The notes below the pieces were generated by a model. That model was not told the DNA's origin. It made no database searches and saw nothing but the letters and a program-made list of their open reading frames with translations. Of a stretch of DNA of 64,000 bases, positions 16,902 through 25,239 are shown piece by piece. The stretch lies in NCBI RefSeq assembly GCF_015356825.1, contig NZ_JAACYW010000011.1:20999-84998 (forward strand), read 5' to 3'. This DNA comes from Catenulispora rubra. GTDB lineage: Bacteria; Actinomycetota; Actinomycetes; Streptomycetales; Catenulisporaceae. The position numbers were made by a program, and so were the translations under genes. Every line of letters begins with the position of its first letter. Position 1 is the stretch's first letter.

Positions 16902-17280
16902 CTACCGCGCGCGCCTGGCTGCGGGCGCCGCCGCGGCTGCCTCGGGCAGGGTGTAGGAGAAGGTGAGGGTCGGGCTGCCGGTCGTGTCGGGGACGGCGTC
17001 TGCCTCGGTGACCAGCGTCGGCGAGGCGTAGGACGACCCGGCCCCGCCGCCGCCCCCGCCGATGCCGAAGTCGCCGCCTTGGGCGCCGTCCTGTCCGGCG
17101 ACGCCGCCGGAGCCGTTTCCGTTTCCGCCGCCGCTGTTCAGAGGTTCGGGGAAGCCTCCACCGCCGCCGGAGGCGACGAGCAGGCGGGGATCGTTGGCCG
17201 GGTCTCCGGTCAGGACGCAGTTGTTGGATACCGGGCAGGTCTGGATGGCGGTCGCGCCGCCTCCGCCGCCGCCTTCGCGC
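16902..17280 (-). pseudogene. C-terminal remnant of a glycine-rich surface protein
   Basis: A minus-strand frame with clear coding character ends at TAG 16904-16902. It reads as Gly-rich stretches, a Cys pair segment (IQTCPVSNNCVLTGDPANDPR), a LLVASGGGGG motif, an FGIGGGGGGAGSSYA motif and a final strand TLTFSYTLPEA. Such endings occur in Gly-rich secreted actinomycete proteins. The similarity stops abruptly near 17280 where an oppositely oriented gene fragment begins, so the N-terminus and signal peptide are missing. I see no start codon with a ribosome-binding site. Confidence 0.55.
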
Positions 17281-17281
17281 T

Positions 17282-17515
17282 TACGTCCAGGGCAACCATG
17301 CCCCGCTGTACGGCCGTGCCGCGCACGCCGAGGCGATGCAGCGGTTCTTCGGCATCTTCCCGGACGTCCACGTGGCGAACGACCCGTACCCGGTGCAGTT
17401 CGGCGCCGGCGACTGGATCACCGTGGTCACCCGGGTCACCGGGACCTTCACCGGGCAGATGACGTTGCCGGGTGGCAGCGTGGTCGCGCCGACGGGCAGG
17501 GCGGCTTGGCGTATT
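17282..17515 (+). pseudogene. Fragment of a SnoaL-like ester cyclase
   Basis: The plus-strand frame from 17282 reads YVQGNHAPLYGRAAHAEAM, then FFGIFPDVHVAND, GDWITVVTRVTGTFTGQM and GGSVVAPTGRA. This is the middle of a SnoaL-like ester cyclase (the FPD motif and the GDWV.VR...TGTHTG strand). The N-terminal strand-helix is missing, and after about 17510 the sequence no longer matches the family. It abuts the truncated Gly-rich gene at about 17281, which marks a rearrangement junction. Confidence 0.55.
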
Positions 17516-17735
17516 CCGCCCGGCCGACCGGCTGGCGACGCCGGCGCGACGGATTCGGCCGCGGTGAAGAGCGTCTGCGGGAACTGAGGGCATCCGGACC
17601 TCCGGCGCATCTCGCAGGCGGGGTGTTTGCGTTGGTGCCGACCGTGTTTGCGTCGCGCGAGTGGCACGCAGCGTCCTCATACACCGGACGTTCACTGGTA
17701 CCACGTAGTCCCGCCACCGAAAGGCAACGGCGCCA
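17516..17735. other. Promoter region of the KdpE-like gene
   Basis: No gene is supported here. It carries the transition from gene debris to the response-regulator start. I see no convincing promoter hexamers. Confidence 0.4.
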
Positions 17736-18455
17736 GTGACGAAAATCCTTGTCGTGGACGACGAGCCGCAGCTCCTGCGAGCTCTCCGCATCAACCTGAA
17801 GGCCCGCTCGTACGAGGTCGAGACGGCCGGCCGCGGTGTGGACGCGCTCGCGTCCGTGGCGCGGCACCGGCCCGATCTCGTGCTCCTGGACCTGGGCCTG
17901 CCCGATATGGACGGCGCCGATGTCATCCTCGGCCTGCGCGGCTGGACCGAGGTGCCGATCGTGGTGCTCTCCGGGCGTACCGAGCAGGCGGAGAAGGTAC
18001 GCGTGCTCGACGCGGGAGCGGATGACTTCGTCAACAAGCCGTTCTCTATGGAGGAGCTCATCGCGCGCGTGCGTGCGGTGCTGCGACGCCGCGAGTTCGC
18101 AGGCGAAGCAGCCGCCTCGGCCGCCGTCCGGTTTGTCATCGGGCCAAGCACGGTGGACCTCGCGGCGCGCACCGTGACCCGCGACGGCGTCGGCGTTCGC
18201 CTCACGCGCACCGAATGGGCAGTCCTCGAACCGCTCCTGCGGCACCCGAACCAGCTCGTCAGCATCGCCCGCCTGCTGCGCGAGGTCTGGGGCCAAACGG
18301 CCGGCGACACCGGCCACCTGCGCTTCCACATGGCGCGACTGCGCCGCAAGCTCGAAGCCGACCCGCAGCACCCGGTGCACCTGCTCACCGAGTTCGGCAC
18401 CGGCTACCGCTTCGTTCCGGGGACCCGGGCGGCGGTGGAGCTGGCGACTGCCTGA
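17736..18455 (+). CDS. OmpR-family response regulator, KdpE-like
   Basis: 239 residues. The receiver domain (1-115) opens with ILVVDDEPQLLRALRINL, carries the phospho-acceptor Asp52 in LVLLDLGLPDMDG and has the conserved Lys in FVNKPF. The winged-helix output domain (about 135-228) has the LTRTEWAVLEPLL and HMARLRRKLE segments. The order and wording closely match KdpE, which controls the Kdp high-affinity potassium uptake system. No KdpD kinase or kdpFABC genes are adjacent, so it is an orphan here. GTG start, with GAAAGG about 11 bases upstream. A GNAT gene follows after about 80 bases. Confidence 0.8.
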   Translation: MTKILVVDDEPQLLRALRINLKARSYEVETAGRGVDALASVARHRPDLVLLDLGLPDMDGADVILGLRGWTEVPIVVLSGRTEQAEKVRVLDAGADDFVNKPFSMEELIARVRAVLRRREFAGEAAASAAVRFVIGPSTVDLAARTVTRDGVGVRLTRTEWAVLEPLLRHPNQLVSIARLLREVWGQTAGDTGHLRFHMARLRRKLEADPQHPVHLLTEFGTGYRFVPGTRAAVELATA

Positions 18456-18536
18456 GCGGGGGTAGAGAAAACTCGTTGCGAGTGGCCGGCAACGGATGTC
18501 TGATTGATCGGTTGCCGATCATGGGAAGGTTCCAGC

Positions 18537-19094
18537 ATGTCGCTGCCCACCCCCTCGTTGCAGACCGCTCGCCTTCGACTGCGTGCCTTCGAAGACACGG
18601 ATGCGGACGACCTCTTCGCGCTGCAGAGCAACGCCTACGTGCTGTGCTACTGGGACAGCCCGCCGTGGACCGAGCGTGCGCGTGCCGAGCAGTTCATCGC
18701 CCGGTGTCGGGAGATGGAGAAGGAGGCCTCCGGGGCGCGGCTGGCCGTGGATCGTGTCTCCGACGGGACGTTCATCGGCTGGTGCACCCTGGCCGGCTGG
18801 AACCCGGACTTCCGCAGCGCCTCGCTGGGCTACTGCTTCGACGATGCTGCGTGGGGCCACGGCTACGCGACCGAAGCCGGGCGCTCTCTCCTGGAGTGGG
18901 CGTTCGACACGCTGGACCTGAATCGCGTCCAGTCCGAGACCGACACGCGCAACGTGGGATCTGCCCGCGTGCTGGAGAAGCTCGGCTTCGTGCGCGAGGG
19001 GACGTTGCGGGAGGACTGCATCGTCAACGGCGTGGTCTCCGACTCGTGGGTCTACGGGCTGCTCAGGCGGGAGTGGCGGCCGACCTCCGACTAG
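18537..19094 (+). CDS. GNAT acetyltransferase, RimJ/RimL-like
   Basis: 185 residues. It opens with the RimJ/L signature LQTARLRLRAFEDTDADDLF. It has the acetyl-CoA-binding stretch as LGYCFDDAAWGHGYATEAGRSLLEWAF and the following N.GSARVLEKLGFVREGTLRED, both typical of this subfamily. Such enzymes acetylate N-termini of ribosomal proteins or small amine substrates; the target here is unknown. GGGAAGG lies seven bases before the ATG at 18537; an ATG 11 codons earlier is less likely. Its TAG stop shares the four bases CTAG with the stop of the facing gene. Confidence 0.85.
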   Translation: MSLPTPSLQTARLRLRAFEDTDADDLFALQSNAYVLCYWDSPPWTERARAEQFIARCREMEKEASGARLAVDRVSDGTFIGWCTLAGWNPDFRSASLGYCFDDAAWGHGYATEAGRSLLEWAFDTLDLNRVQSETDTRNVGSARVLEKLGFVREGTLREDCIVNGVVSDSWVYGLLRREWRPTSD

Positions 19095-19753
19095 TCTGCG
19101 GAGTCCACCAAGCCCGAGTCCACCAGGCCCGAGTCCACCAGGCCGATGCTCGCCAAGCCCGTCAACGTCTTGGCGACCATCCCCTCCAGCCATTCGGCGA
19201 ACGTGCCGACCTGGTGCTCGGGCAAGCTGTCCTCGACGTACCACACCTGGGGCTCGTCGGTCCCGTCCGATTCGTCGGCGCCCGGCCAGAACGCCCAGCC
19301 GCATCCCTCGGCGGCGTCGAACGCGGCGAACATGACGAACTCCCAGCGGTACTCGCCGCGTTCGCGCTCCGCCCGCACGTCCACCCACAGCCGTCCCGGA
19401 TGCCCCATCGTGCCCGTCGCCCGGCGCATCCGGTGGTACGGCAGGAACTCGAAGAAGCTCACGGCGTCGCCGATCCGCTCGTTCGGGTCCTCGTCCTCTG
19501 CGTCGTCGTCCTCCGTGTCCTCGTCCTCGGCGTCCACCAGACCCCACGGCTCGATGGCCGGACACCGGTACGCCGCGACGAACCGCCGGTACGACTCGGG
19601 CAGCAGCGCCCGCGCTTCTTCCTCGCTCGGGCAGCGCCCTAGATCAGCTCCCTGATCTTCGACGTCGGTGGGTTCGGCGTATCGGACGAGCCCCGCCAGG
19701 CCGCGCTCCTGAAGCGTCGCATCCAACCGAGCCCAACTCGTGTTCGCGTCCAT
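19091..19753 (-). CDS. SMI1/KNR4 (SUKH) family protein
   Basis: 220 residues. SUKH features: LPESYRRFVAAYRCP near the N-terminus, a conserved W/G segment (EPWGLVDAEDED), FFEFLPYHRM, and a later strand pattern with FVMFAAFDAAEGCGWAFWP. A highly acidic stretch (about 75-98) interrupts the domain. SUKH proteins are often immunity factors against contact-dependent or secreted toxins, but many stand alone as here; no toxin gene is adjacent. The last 15 residues are a Gly-Leu-Val-Asp-Ser repeat. The start lies 10 bases past the stop of the antiporter gene on the same strand, so both may share a transcript. The 3' end overlaps the GNAT gene by four bases. Confidence 0.75.
   Translation of the reverse strand: MDANTSWARLDATLQERGLAGLVRYAEPTDVEDQGADLGRCPSEEEARALLPESYRRFVAAYRCPAIEPWGLVDAEDEDTEDDDAEDEDPNERIGDAVSFFEFLPYHRMRRATGTMGHPGRLWVDVRAERERGEYRWEFVMFAAFDAAEGCGWAFWPGADESDGTDEPQVWYVEDSLPEHQVGTFAEWLEGMVAKTLTGLASIGLVDSGLVDSGLVDSAD
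19095..19143. repeat. 15-base tandem repeat at the 3' end of the SUKH gene
   Basis: Three copies of a 15-base unit (GAGTCCACCAAGCCC and close variants, plus-strand reading) encode the repeated Gly-Leu-Val-Asp-Ser tail. Confidence 0.65.
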
Positions 19754-19763
19754 GGACAGGACA

Positions 19764-21035
19764 CTAGGCGCGACCACCGACGGCCGACGCGGTGTCGACG
19801 TCCGCGGTGAGGTTGTGGAGGGGACGCAGCCAGTCCAGGAGCGGCCCGGTCATGATCGTCGTGAGCAGGGCCATGACCACCATCATCGAATAGGTCCGGT
19901 GGTCCAGGATGCCCAGTTGCACGCCGGTGGTGAGCACGATCAGCTCGGTGAGGCCGCGGGTGTTCATCAGCGCCCCCAGCGCGGCGGACTGGCGGCCGCT
20001 GATGCCCAGGAGGCGTGCGGTGGCGAGGGTTCCGGCGAACTTGCCGCCGACCGCGACCGCCATGATCAGCAGGAGGGTCGCGACGCCGCTGATGCCCAGG
20101 TGCGACAGGTCGACGGCCAGGCCGGCGATGATGAAGAAGGCGGGCATCAGCAGCATGACGCTGATCTGCTCGATGGCCGCGCGGATGGGGGCGGTGTGTT
20201 CCCGCGGCACGATCGTGCCGATCAGGAACGCGCCGAAGATGAAGTTGAGGCCCGTCCATTCCAGGAAGGCGGCCGAGCCGAGGACCGCCGCCATGACGAG
20301 GGCCAGGCCCGGCCTCGCCGCCGCGGGTCGTGGCGCGCCGGATGTCGGTACCTCGGGTGTCGGGGCGTCGGGTGTCGCCGGGGTGCGCGGCGTCCGGCGT
20401 CCTACCAGGAACGCCACGGCGACGAACGGCGGCACCAGCGCGATCTTCCACGGTGCCGTGCCGTGCGGCGTGGCGATGGCGATCGACACCGCCAGCAGGG
20501 TCCACGCCACGAGGTCGCAGATGGCCGCGCCGGCCAGGGCGACGCCGCCCAGCGCGGTGCGGATGATGCCGCGGTCGGCGAGGATGCGGGCCAGGACCGG
20601 GAAGGCCGTGATCGACATCGCGGTGGCCAGGAAGAGCACGAATCCGGCCCGGTGCTCCGGCGGCTGGCTGCGGGACATCCAGAGCGCGAGCGGTATGGCC
20701 AGGGCGAAGGGGACGACCATCGCCCCCGCCGCGATGCCGGCGGCGGTGGTACGCATGCCGCGCAGCAGCGAGTGGTCGAGTTCGAGCCCGATGATGAACA
20801 TGAACAGGGCGATGCCCAGGTCGGCCAGCGCGCTCAGCGGCGGCCGCAGCGCGGTGGGGAAGAGCCAGCGGTCGAGGGTGGAGCCGAACAGGGTCGGACC
20901 GAGCAGGATGCCGACCAGGATCTCGCCGATGACGGCGGGCTGGCGCACGCGGCGGGCCACGGCGCCGGCGGCCCGGGCCAGTACCAGGATGAGGGCGAGG
21001 TCGAGGAACAGGAGCGTGATCTGGTGGCTGGTCAT
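19764..21035 (-). CDS. CPA2-family cation/proton antiporter
   Basis: 423 residues with about twelve hydrophobic spans. CPA2 hallmarks: RQPAVIGEILVGILLGPTLFG in the first span pair, FMFIIGLELD, ATAMSITAFPVLARIL, the charged span AGAAICDLVAW, and near the end GALMNTRGLTELIVL. A Pro/Thr-rich loop of about 30 residues lies in the middle. It should exchange Na+ or K+ for protons at the membrane. The ATG at 21035 has GGAAAGGA upstream. It diverges from the two-component system, and antiporters of this kind are reported beside some glycopeptide antibiotic clusters, so it may mark the left edge of this cluster (inference). Confidence 0.85.
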   Translation of the reverse strand: MTSHQITLLFLDLALILVLARAAGAVARRVRQPAVIGEILVGILLGPTLFGSTLDRWLFPTALRPPLSALADLGIALFMFIIGLELDHSLLRGMRTTAAGIAAGAMVVPFALAIPLALWMSRSQPPEHRAGFVLFLATAMSITAFPVLARILADRGIIRTALGGVALAGAAICDLVAWTLLAVSIAIATPHGTAPWKIALVPPFVAVAFLVGRRTPRTPATPDAPTPEVPTSGAPRPAAARPGLALVMAAVLGSAAFLEWTGLNFIFGAFLIGTIVPREHTAPIRAAIEQISVMLLMPAFFIIAGLAVDLSHLGISGVATLLLIMAVAVGGKFAGTLATARLLGISGRQSAALGALMNTRGLTELIVLTTGVQLGILDHRTYSMMVVMALLTTIMTGPLLDWLRPLHNLTADVDTASAVGGRA

Positions 21036-21419
21036 GATGAAGTCGTCCTTTCCGGGCATCGCCGGCCCGCGGAGGAGGCAGGGATCGGCGCAGGACGGAA
21101 GAAAGGCGGCTCATTGTTGCATCAGGGTTCTGCGAGAGGCGACAGCCGACGTGGTCGGCGGGCGGCCCGGTGGCGGGATTCGCGATAAGAAATTCCCCAG
21201 GCAGACGCCGAGGTCGGGGGGAATGCGCACGTCCGCGGACCGGTCGCGGAAAACGACCGACTGATCGATTCGGCGGAACGCCGGCCCCGGCGTGTCCGGG
21301 ATTCCCAGCACTGCGCGGGCGGTGGTAAGACATTACACTGATAAAACCGGCGGGGTATCCCAGCGGTCGGCCGGGTCGTCGGGGAACCGCCCGCCGACGC
21401 GGAAGGGGATCGCAGAGCC
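21036..21419. promoter_or_regulatory. Divergent promoter region, antiporter / two-component system
   Basis: No gene is supported. GC content drops around 21320-21350 (ACATTACACTGATAAAAC), which probably holds the promoter of the regulator, about 75-100 bases upstream of its start. The antiporter promoter is not evident. Confidence 0.4.
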
Positions 21420-22082
21420 ATGAGGATCCTGGTGGTCGAAGACCACCGCGAGCTTGCCGAGACCGTGGCGGCCGGCCTGCGCCGGGAAGGGCTGGCCGTC
21501 GACGTGGCCCTGGACGGTCCCAGCGCCCTGGAGATCGCCGCGAGCGCCCGGTACGACGTCATCGTGCTCGATCGCAACCTGCCGGGCCTGCACGGGGACG
21601 ACGTGTGCCGGGCCCTGGTGGCGCAGGGGCATCCGGCCCGGGTGCTGATGCTGACCGCCGCCGCGACGGTCGAGGACCGGGTCGACGGGCTGGCCTGCGG
21701 TGCGGACGACTACCTGCCCAAGCCCTTCGCGTTCGCCGAGCTGGTGGCCCGCATCCGGGCGCTGCTGCGGCGCAACCAGCCCGCGCTGCCGCCGACGCTG
21801 GCGCACGGGAACCTCACCCTGGATCCCGGGCGGCAGGTCGTGTTCCGGGCCGGGCAGCGGCTGCCGCTGAGCCCCAAGGAGCTCGCGGTGCTCGAACTGC
21901 TGCTGTCGGCGCAGGGCCGGGCCGTGTCCGGGGAGGAACTGCTGGAACGCGCCTGGGACGCGGCGGCCGACCCGTTCACGAACACGGTCAAGGTCACCAT
22001 CAGCCGGCTGCGCCGCAAGCTCGGCGATCCACCGCTCATCGAGACGGTTCCCCAGGCGGGCTATCGGCTGGTCGGGGAATGA
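21420..22082 (+). CDS. OmpR-family response regulator of the NRPS cluster
   Basis: 220 residues. The receiver domain begins ILVVEDHRELAETVAAGL, with phospho-acceptor Asp51 in VIVLDRNLPG and Lys in YLPKPFAF. The output winged helix has LPLSPKELAVLELLL and VTISRLRRKLG. It is close to the regulators paired with HAMP-type kinases in many actinomycetes and less like KdpE. GGAAGGGGATC precedes the ATG. Its stop overlaps the kinase start by ATGA, so the pair is translationally coupled. By position it is the best candidate regulator of the halogenase, hmaS and NRPS promoters; a direct link is inferred, not shown. Confidence 0.85.
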   Translation: MRILVVEDHRELAETVAAGLRREGLAVDVALDGPSALEIAASARYDVIVLDRNLPGLHGDDVCRALVAQGHPARVLMLTAAATVEDRVDGLACGADDYLPKPFAFAELVARIRALLRRNQPALPPTLAHGNLTLDPGRQVVFRAGQRLPLSPKELAVLELLLSAQGRAVSGEELLERAWDAAADPFTNTVKVTISRLRRKLGDPPLIETVPQAGYRLVGE

Positions 22083-23350
22083 CCGGCTTCCGCGGGCGGC
22101 CGCGGTGGACGCTCCAGCTGCGGCTGGCGCTGCTCTACGGCTCGCTGTTCGTGGTGAGCGGCACGCTGCTGCTCTTCATCCTCTACCTGGTGGCGCGGCC
22201 GTTGAACCTGCTCACCGTCGCGCCGCCCGCGCCGTCGGTTCCGTCCGCGTTGCCGCTGGGCATGCCGACCATGCCGTCGGGCGTTCCCGGGTCGCTGCCA
22301 CTGCCGACGCCACTGCTGGTGCCGACGTCGGTACCGGCGCCCGGCCCGATCGGCGTGGCGTCCCGGCAGTCGGTGGACATGCGGAAGCTGCTGGTGGCCT
22401 CGGGCGCGGTGCTGGCCGGCATGACGGTCATCTCCGTCGGCCTGGGCTGGCTGATGGCCCGGCGGGCACTGCGTCCGCTGCGGACGATGGCGCTGACCGC
22501 GCGGGCGATCTCGGAACGCAGCCTGCATCGACGGCTCGCCGTGCAGGGCCCGCAGGACGAGATCAAAGGCCTGGCCGACACCTTCGACGGACTGCTCGAA
22601 CGGCTGGAGGACGCCTTCCAGGCCCAGCGCCGGTTCGTGGCCAACGCCTCGCACGAGCTGCGCACCCCGCTGACCCTCAGCCGCAGCCTGCTGGAGATCG
22701 CGCTGGCCGATCCCGACGCGACCACCCCGGACCTGCGCCGGACCTGTCAGCGCGTGTTGGTGAGCAACCAGCACCTGGAACGGCTCATCGAAGCGCTGCT
22801 GACCCTGGCCCGCAGCCAGCGCGGCCTCGACGTCCGCGTCGAGCTGGACCTGGCCGAGGCCGCCGCGCAGTGCGTGGACGCGTTCGAGGACGAGGCCGCC
22901 GCCCGGCGCTGCCGGATCGAGGCCTCCTTCGGCGTGGCGCGCACCGAGGGCGACGCGGGGCTGATCGAGCGGCTGATCGGCAACCTGGTCGACAACGCCG
23001 TCCGCTACAACGTGCCCGACGGCCGGATCACGGTCTGGACCGGCCTGGACGCCGGCCGGCCGGCGCTGCGGGTGGTGAACAGCGGCCCGGAGATCGCACC
23101 CACCCAGATCGACGCGCTCTTCGAGCCCTTCCACCGGCTCGACACCACCCGGGGCCACTCCGAGCAGGACGGCCTGGGCGTGGGCCTGTCCATCGTCGCC
23201 GCGATCGCGCTCGCCCACGGCGCCGAACTCCGCGCCGGCCCCGGCCCGGACGGCGGACTCGACGTCCGGATCGGGTTCCGCCCGGTCCCGGCCCGGGCCG
23301 CGGCGCGCGCCGGTTCGGAACCTCCGCCGGTGATCGTGGCGGCCGAGTAG
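22079..23350 (+). CDS. Sensor histidine kinase with Pro-rich extracellular segment
   Basis: 423 residues. TM1 (about 13-38) and TM2 (about 104-127) flank an unusual extracellular stretch (about 45-95) made almost only of Pro, Ser, Val, Leu and Gly, with no folded sensor domain. A HAMP segment (about 128-178) follows. The HisKA box FVANASHELRTPLTLSR has the phospho-acceptor His192. The HATPase domain shows the N box NLVDNAVRYN and the G box GLGVGLSIV. Phosphorylation of the preceding regulator is expected. With so little outside the membrane it may sense the membrane state or a bound antibiotic; this is inference. A hairpin follows the stop. Confidence 0.85.
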   Translation: MTGFRGRPRWTLQLRLALLYGSLFVVSGTLLLFILYLVARPLNLLTVAPPAPSVPSALPLGMPTMPSGVPGSLPLPTPLLVPTSVPAPGPIGVASRQSVDMRKLLVASGAVLAGMTVISVGLGWLMARRALRPLRTMALTARAISERSLHRRLAVQGPQDEIKGLADTFDGLLERLEDAFQAQRRFVANASHELRTPLTLSRSLLEIALADPDATTPDLRRTCQRVLVSNQHLERLIEALLTLARSQRGLDVRVELDLAEAAAQCVDAFEDEAAARRCRIEASFGVARTEGDAGLIERLIGNLVDNAVRYNVPDGRITVWTGLDAGRPALRVVNSGPEIAPTQIDALFEPFHRLDTTRGHSEQDGLGVGLSIVAAIALAHGAELRAGPGPDGGLDVRIGFRPVPARAAARAGSEPPPVIVAAE

Positions 23351-23362
23351 CCGAGTAGCCGA

Positions 23363-23403
23363 CTGGCCGGCAGCGCAGTGCGGTGCGGTGCCGTGCCGGC
23401 AGT
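23363..23403 (+). terminator. Possible stem-loop after the histidine kinase
   Basis: ACTGGCCGGCA can pair with TGCCGGCAGT with one bulged base, across a loop of about 20 bases. Weaker than the other terminators in this window. Confidence 0.4.
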
Positions 23404-23463
23404 GGCGATGGCAGTGGCGTCGGCAGCGGCGGCAACCGCATCCAGCCCGCGCGAATCAGACCC

Positions 23464-23482
23464 CTGTCTCGCCGGCGGGACA
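23464..23482. promoter_or_regulatory. Shared cluster palindrome, copy 1
   Basis: CTGTCTCGCCGGCGGGACA contains a near-perfect palindrome (TGTC-yCGCCGGCGr-GACA). It lies about 250 bases upstream of the halogenase. An identical 19-base copy is at 26657-26675. Confidence 0.55.
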
Positions 23483-23641
23483 CCGCCGCACCGCCCCCCG
23501 AAACAGGTCCGCGCCCGCTGCTGTCTGCGCGAACGATGGAATCCACCGCGCTGAACAGTGTCCGCTGAGGGCCGCGCCGATAGGGCCTTTCATGGCTTTT
23601 CGCCGCGGCCGCGAAGTATGGTGCGGCGACAAGTCGGCGGT

Positions 23642-23694
23642 ATAGATCTCAGCTCAACGCTACAGATCCCAGCACGGCGGACAGATCCCAGCAC
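23642..23694. repeat. Three direct repeats before the halogenase
   Basis: ATAGATCTCAGCTCA (23642), ACAGATCCCAGCAC (23662) and ACAGATCCCAGCAC (23681) are spaced 19-20 bases apart, 38-90 bases before the start codon. Two turns of helix between copies would place a bound protein on one face of the DNA. Confidence 0.5.
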
Positions 23695-23731
23695 TATGAC
23701 TTCAATGGCTCAGGTCGCGAGAAGGTGATGT

Positions 23732-25231
23732 ATGGGCACCGAGGAATTCGACGTGGTCGTCGTGGGTGGCGGACCTGGCGGTTCGACCCTGGCCGCGGTG
23801 GTGGCGATGCGGGGGCACCGGGTTCTCATCCTGGAAAAAGAATCATTTCCGCGCTATCAGATCGGCGAATCGCTGTTGCCGTCGACGATTCACGGCGTGT
23901 GCCGGCTGATCGGCGCGAGCGAGGAGTTGGCGAAAGCCGGATTCACCCTCAAGCGGGGTGGCACGTTCCAGTGGGGGGCCAGTCCGGACCCCTGGACTTT
24001 CGCGTTCGCGGTCTCGCCGAAGATGGCGGGTCCGACGTCCTACGCCTACCAGGTCGAGCGGATGAAGTTCGACCAGATCCTGCTCGACAACGCCCGCCGG
24101 GCCGGTGCGGTGGTGCGGGAGCAGTCCGCGGTCTCGGCGGTCATCGAGGACGACGAGGCCGTGCGCGGCGTCCGCTACACCGACGCCGACGGTGTCGAGC
24201 ACGAAGTGCTCGCGAAGTACGTGGTGGACGCCTCGGGCAACACCAGCCGGATCTACCGCGCGGTCGGCGGCACCCGGAACTACTCGGAGTTCTTCCGCAA
24301 CATCGCCCTGTTCGGGTACTTCGAGGGCGGCAAGCGGATGCCCGAGCCCAACTCGGGCAACATCCTGTGCGTCGCCTTCGACAGCGGGTGGTTCTGGTAC
24401 ATCCCGCTGAGCCCGACGCTCACCAGCGTCGGCGCCGTCGTCCGGCAGGAACTGGCCGCCAAGGTCCAGGGCGACCCGGCCAGCACGCTGGCCGGCCTGA
24501 TCGGGGAGTGCCCGCTGATCAAGGAGCACCTGGCCGACGCCACGCAGGTCACCACCGGTGAGTACAGCCGGACCCGGGTGCGCAAGGACTACTCGTACCA
24601 CAACACGGTCTTCTGGCGTCCCGGCATGGTGCTCATCGGCGACGCGGCGTGCTTCGTCGACCCGGTCTTCTCCTCGGGCGTGCACCTGGCCACCTACAGC
24701 GGCCTGCTGGCGGCGCGCTCCATCAACAGCGTGCTGTCCGGGACGGTGAAGGAGGAAGCCGCCTTCACCGAGTTCGAGGCGCGGTACCGGCGCGAGTACG
24801 GGGTCTTCTACGAGTTCCTGACCTCGTTCTACGACATGCACGTGAGTGAGGACTCGTACTTCTGGCAGGCCCGCAAGATCACCAAGAAGAACCACTCCGA
24901 GCTGGAGGCCTTCGTCGAGCTGGTCGGCGGCGTCGCCTCCGGGGAGAGTGCGCTGACCGACGCGGAGGCGGTCGCGGATCGGCTGCGGGCCCGGTCCGCG
25001 GAGTTCGCCGGCGCGGTCGAGGAGCTCGCCGGCGAGCCGGACGAGAGCATGGTGCCGCTGTTCAAGTCCTCGGTGGTGCGGCAGGCGATGCAGGAGGGCA
25101 CACAGGTCCAGAACCAGGTGATCCTCGGAGAGCTGGGCGAGGACGTCCACGAGCTGGACACCCCGCTGTTCCCCGGCGGTCTCGTACCTTCCGCGGACGG
25201 CATGTCCTGGGAGTTCCCCGAGCAGGTCTGA
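23732..25231 (+). CDS. FADH2-dependent halogenase acting on carrier-bound Hpg/Tyr-type residues
   Basis: 499 residues. The FAD-binding motif is GGGPGGSTLA near the N-terminus. The halogenase signature WFWYIP occupies residues about 220-225. The long conserved block GDAACFVDPVFSSGVHLATYS is typical. Segments such as ESLLPSTIHGVCR, FKRGGTF-type (LKRGGTFQWG), YSEFFRNIALFGYFEGG and SFYDMHVSEDSYFWQARK closely resemble the halogenases of glycopeptide, complestatin and ramoplanin/enduracidin pathways, which chlorinate aromatic residues held on an NRPS carrier protein. A flavin reductase is needed in trans and is not encoded here. GAAGGTG lies just before the ATG. The likely target is one or more of the Hpg residues loaded by NRPS1/2. 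Confidence 0.9.
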   Translation: MGTEEFDVVVVGGGPGGSTLAAVVAMRGHRVLILEKESFPRYQIGESLLPSTIHGVCRLIGASEELAKAGFTLKRGGTFQWGASPDPWTFAFAVSPKMAGPTSYAYQVERMKFDQILLDNARRAGAVVREQSAVSAVIEDDEAVRGVRYTDADGVEHEVLAKYVVDASGNTSRIYRAVGGTRNYSEFFRNIALFGYFEGGKRMPEPNSGNILCVAFDSGWFWYIPLSPTLTSVGAVVRQELAAKVQGDPASTLAGLIGECPLIKEHLADATQVTTGEYSRTRVRKDYSYHNTVFWRPGMVLIGDAACFVDPVFSSGVHLATYSGLLAARSINSVLSGTVKEEAAFTEFEARYRREYGVFYEFLTSFYDMHVSEDSYFWQARKITKKNHSELEAFVELVGGVASGESALTDAEAVADRLRARSAEFAGAVEELAGEPDESMVPLFKSSVVRQAMQEGTQVQNQVILGELGEDVHELDTPLFPGGLVPSADGMSWEFPEQV

Positions 25232-25239
25232 GAAACGCG

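Larger units (their letters stand above)
23404..23731. promoter_or_regulatory. Halogenase upstream region
   Basis: No gene is supported. It holds the shared palindrome at 23464-23482 and three direct repeats at 23642-23694. TATAGA at 23641-23646 could be a -10 box, but no good -35 lies at the right distance. Confidence 0.45.

Noticed and set aside
18471..18517. Small hairpins between the KdpE-like and GNAT genes
   Set aside because: ACTCG-TTG-CGAGT and CGGCAAC-N17-GTTGCCG are short and lack a T-run; too weak to call a terminator or operator.
21111..21311. A 66-codon minus-strand frame in the antiporter/regulator intergenic region
   Set aside because: No ribosome-binding site, no hydrophobic or domain pattern, and it covers the probable promoter region.
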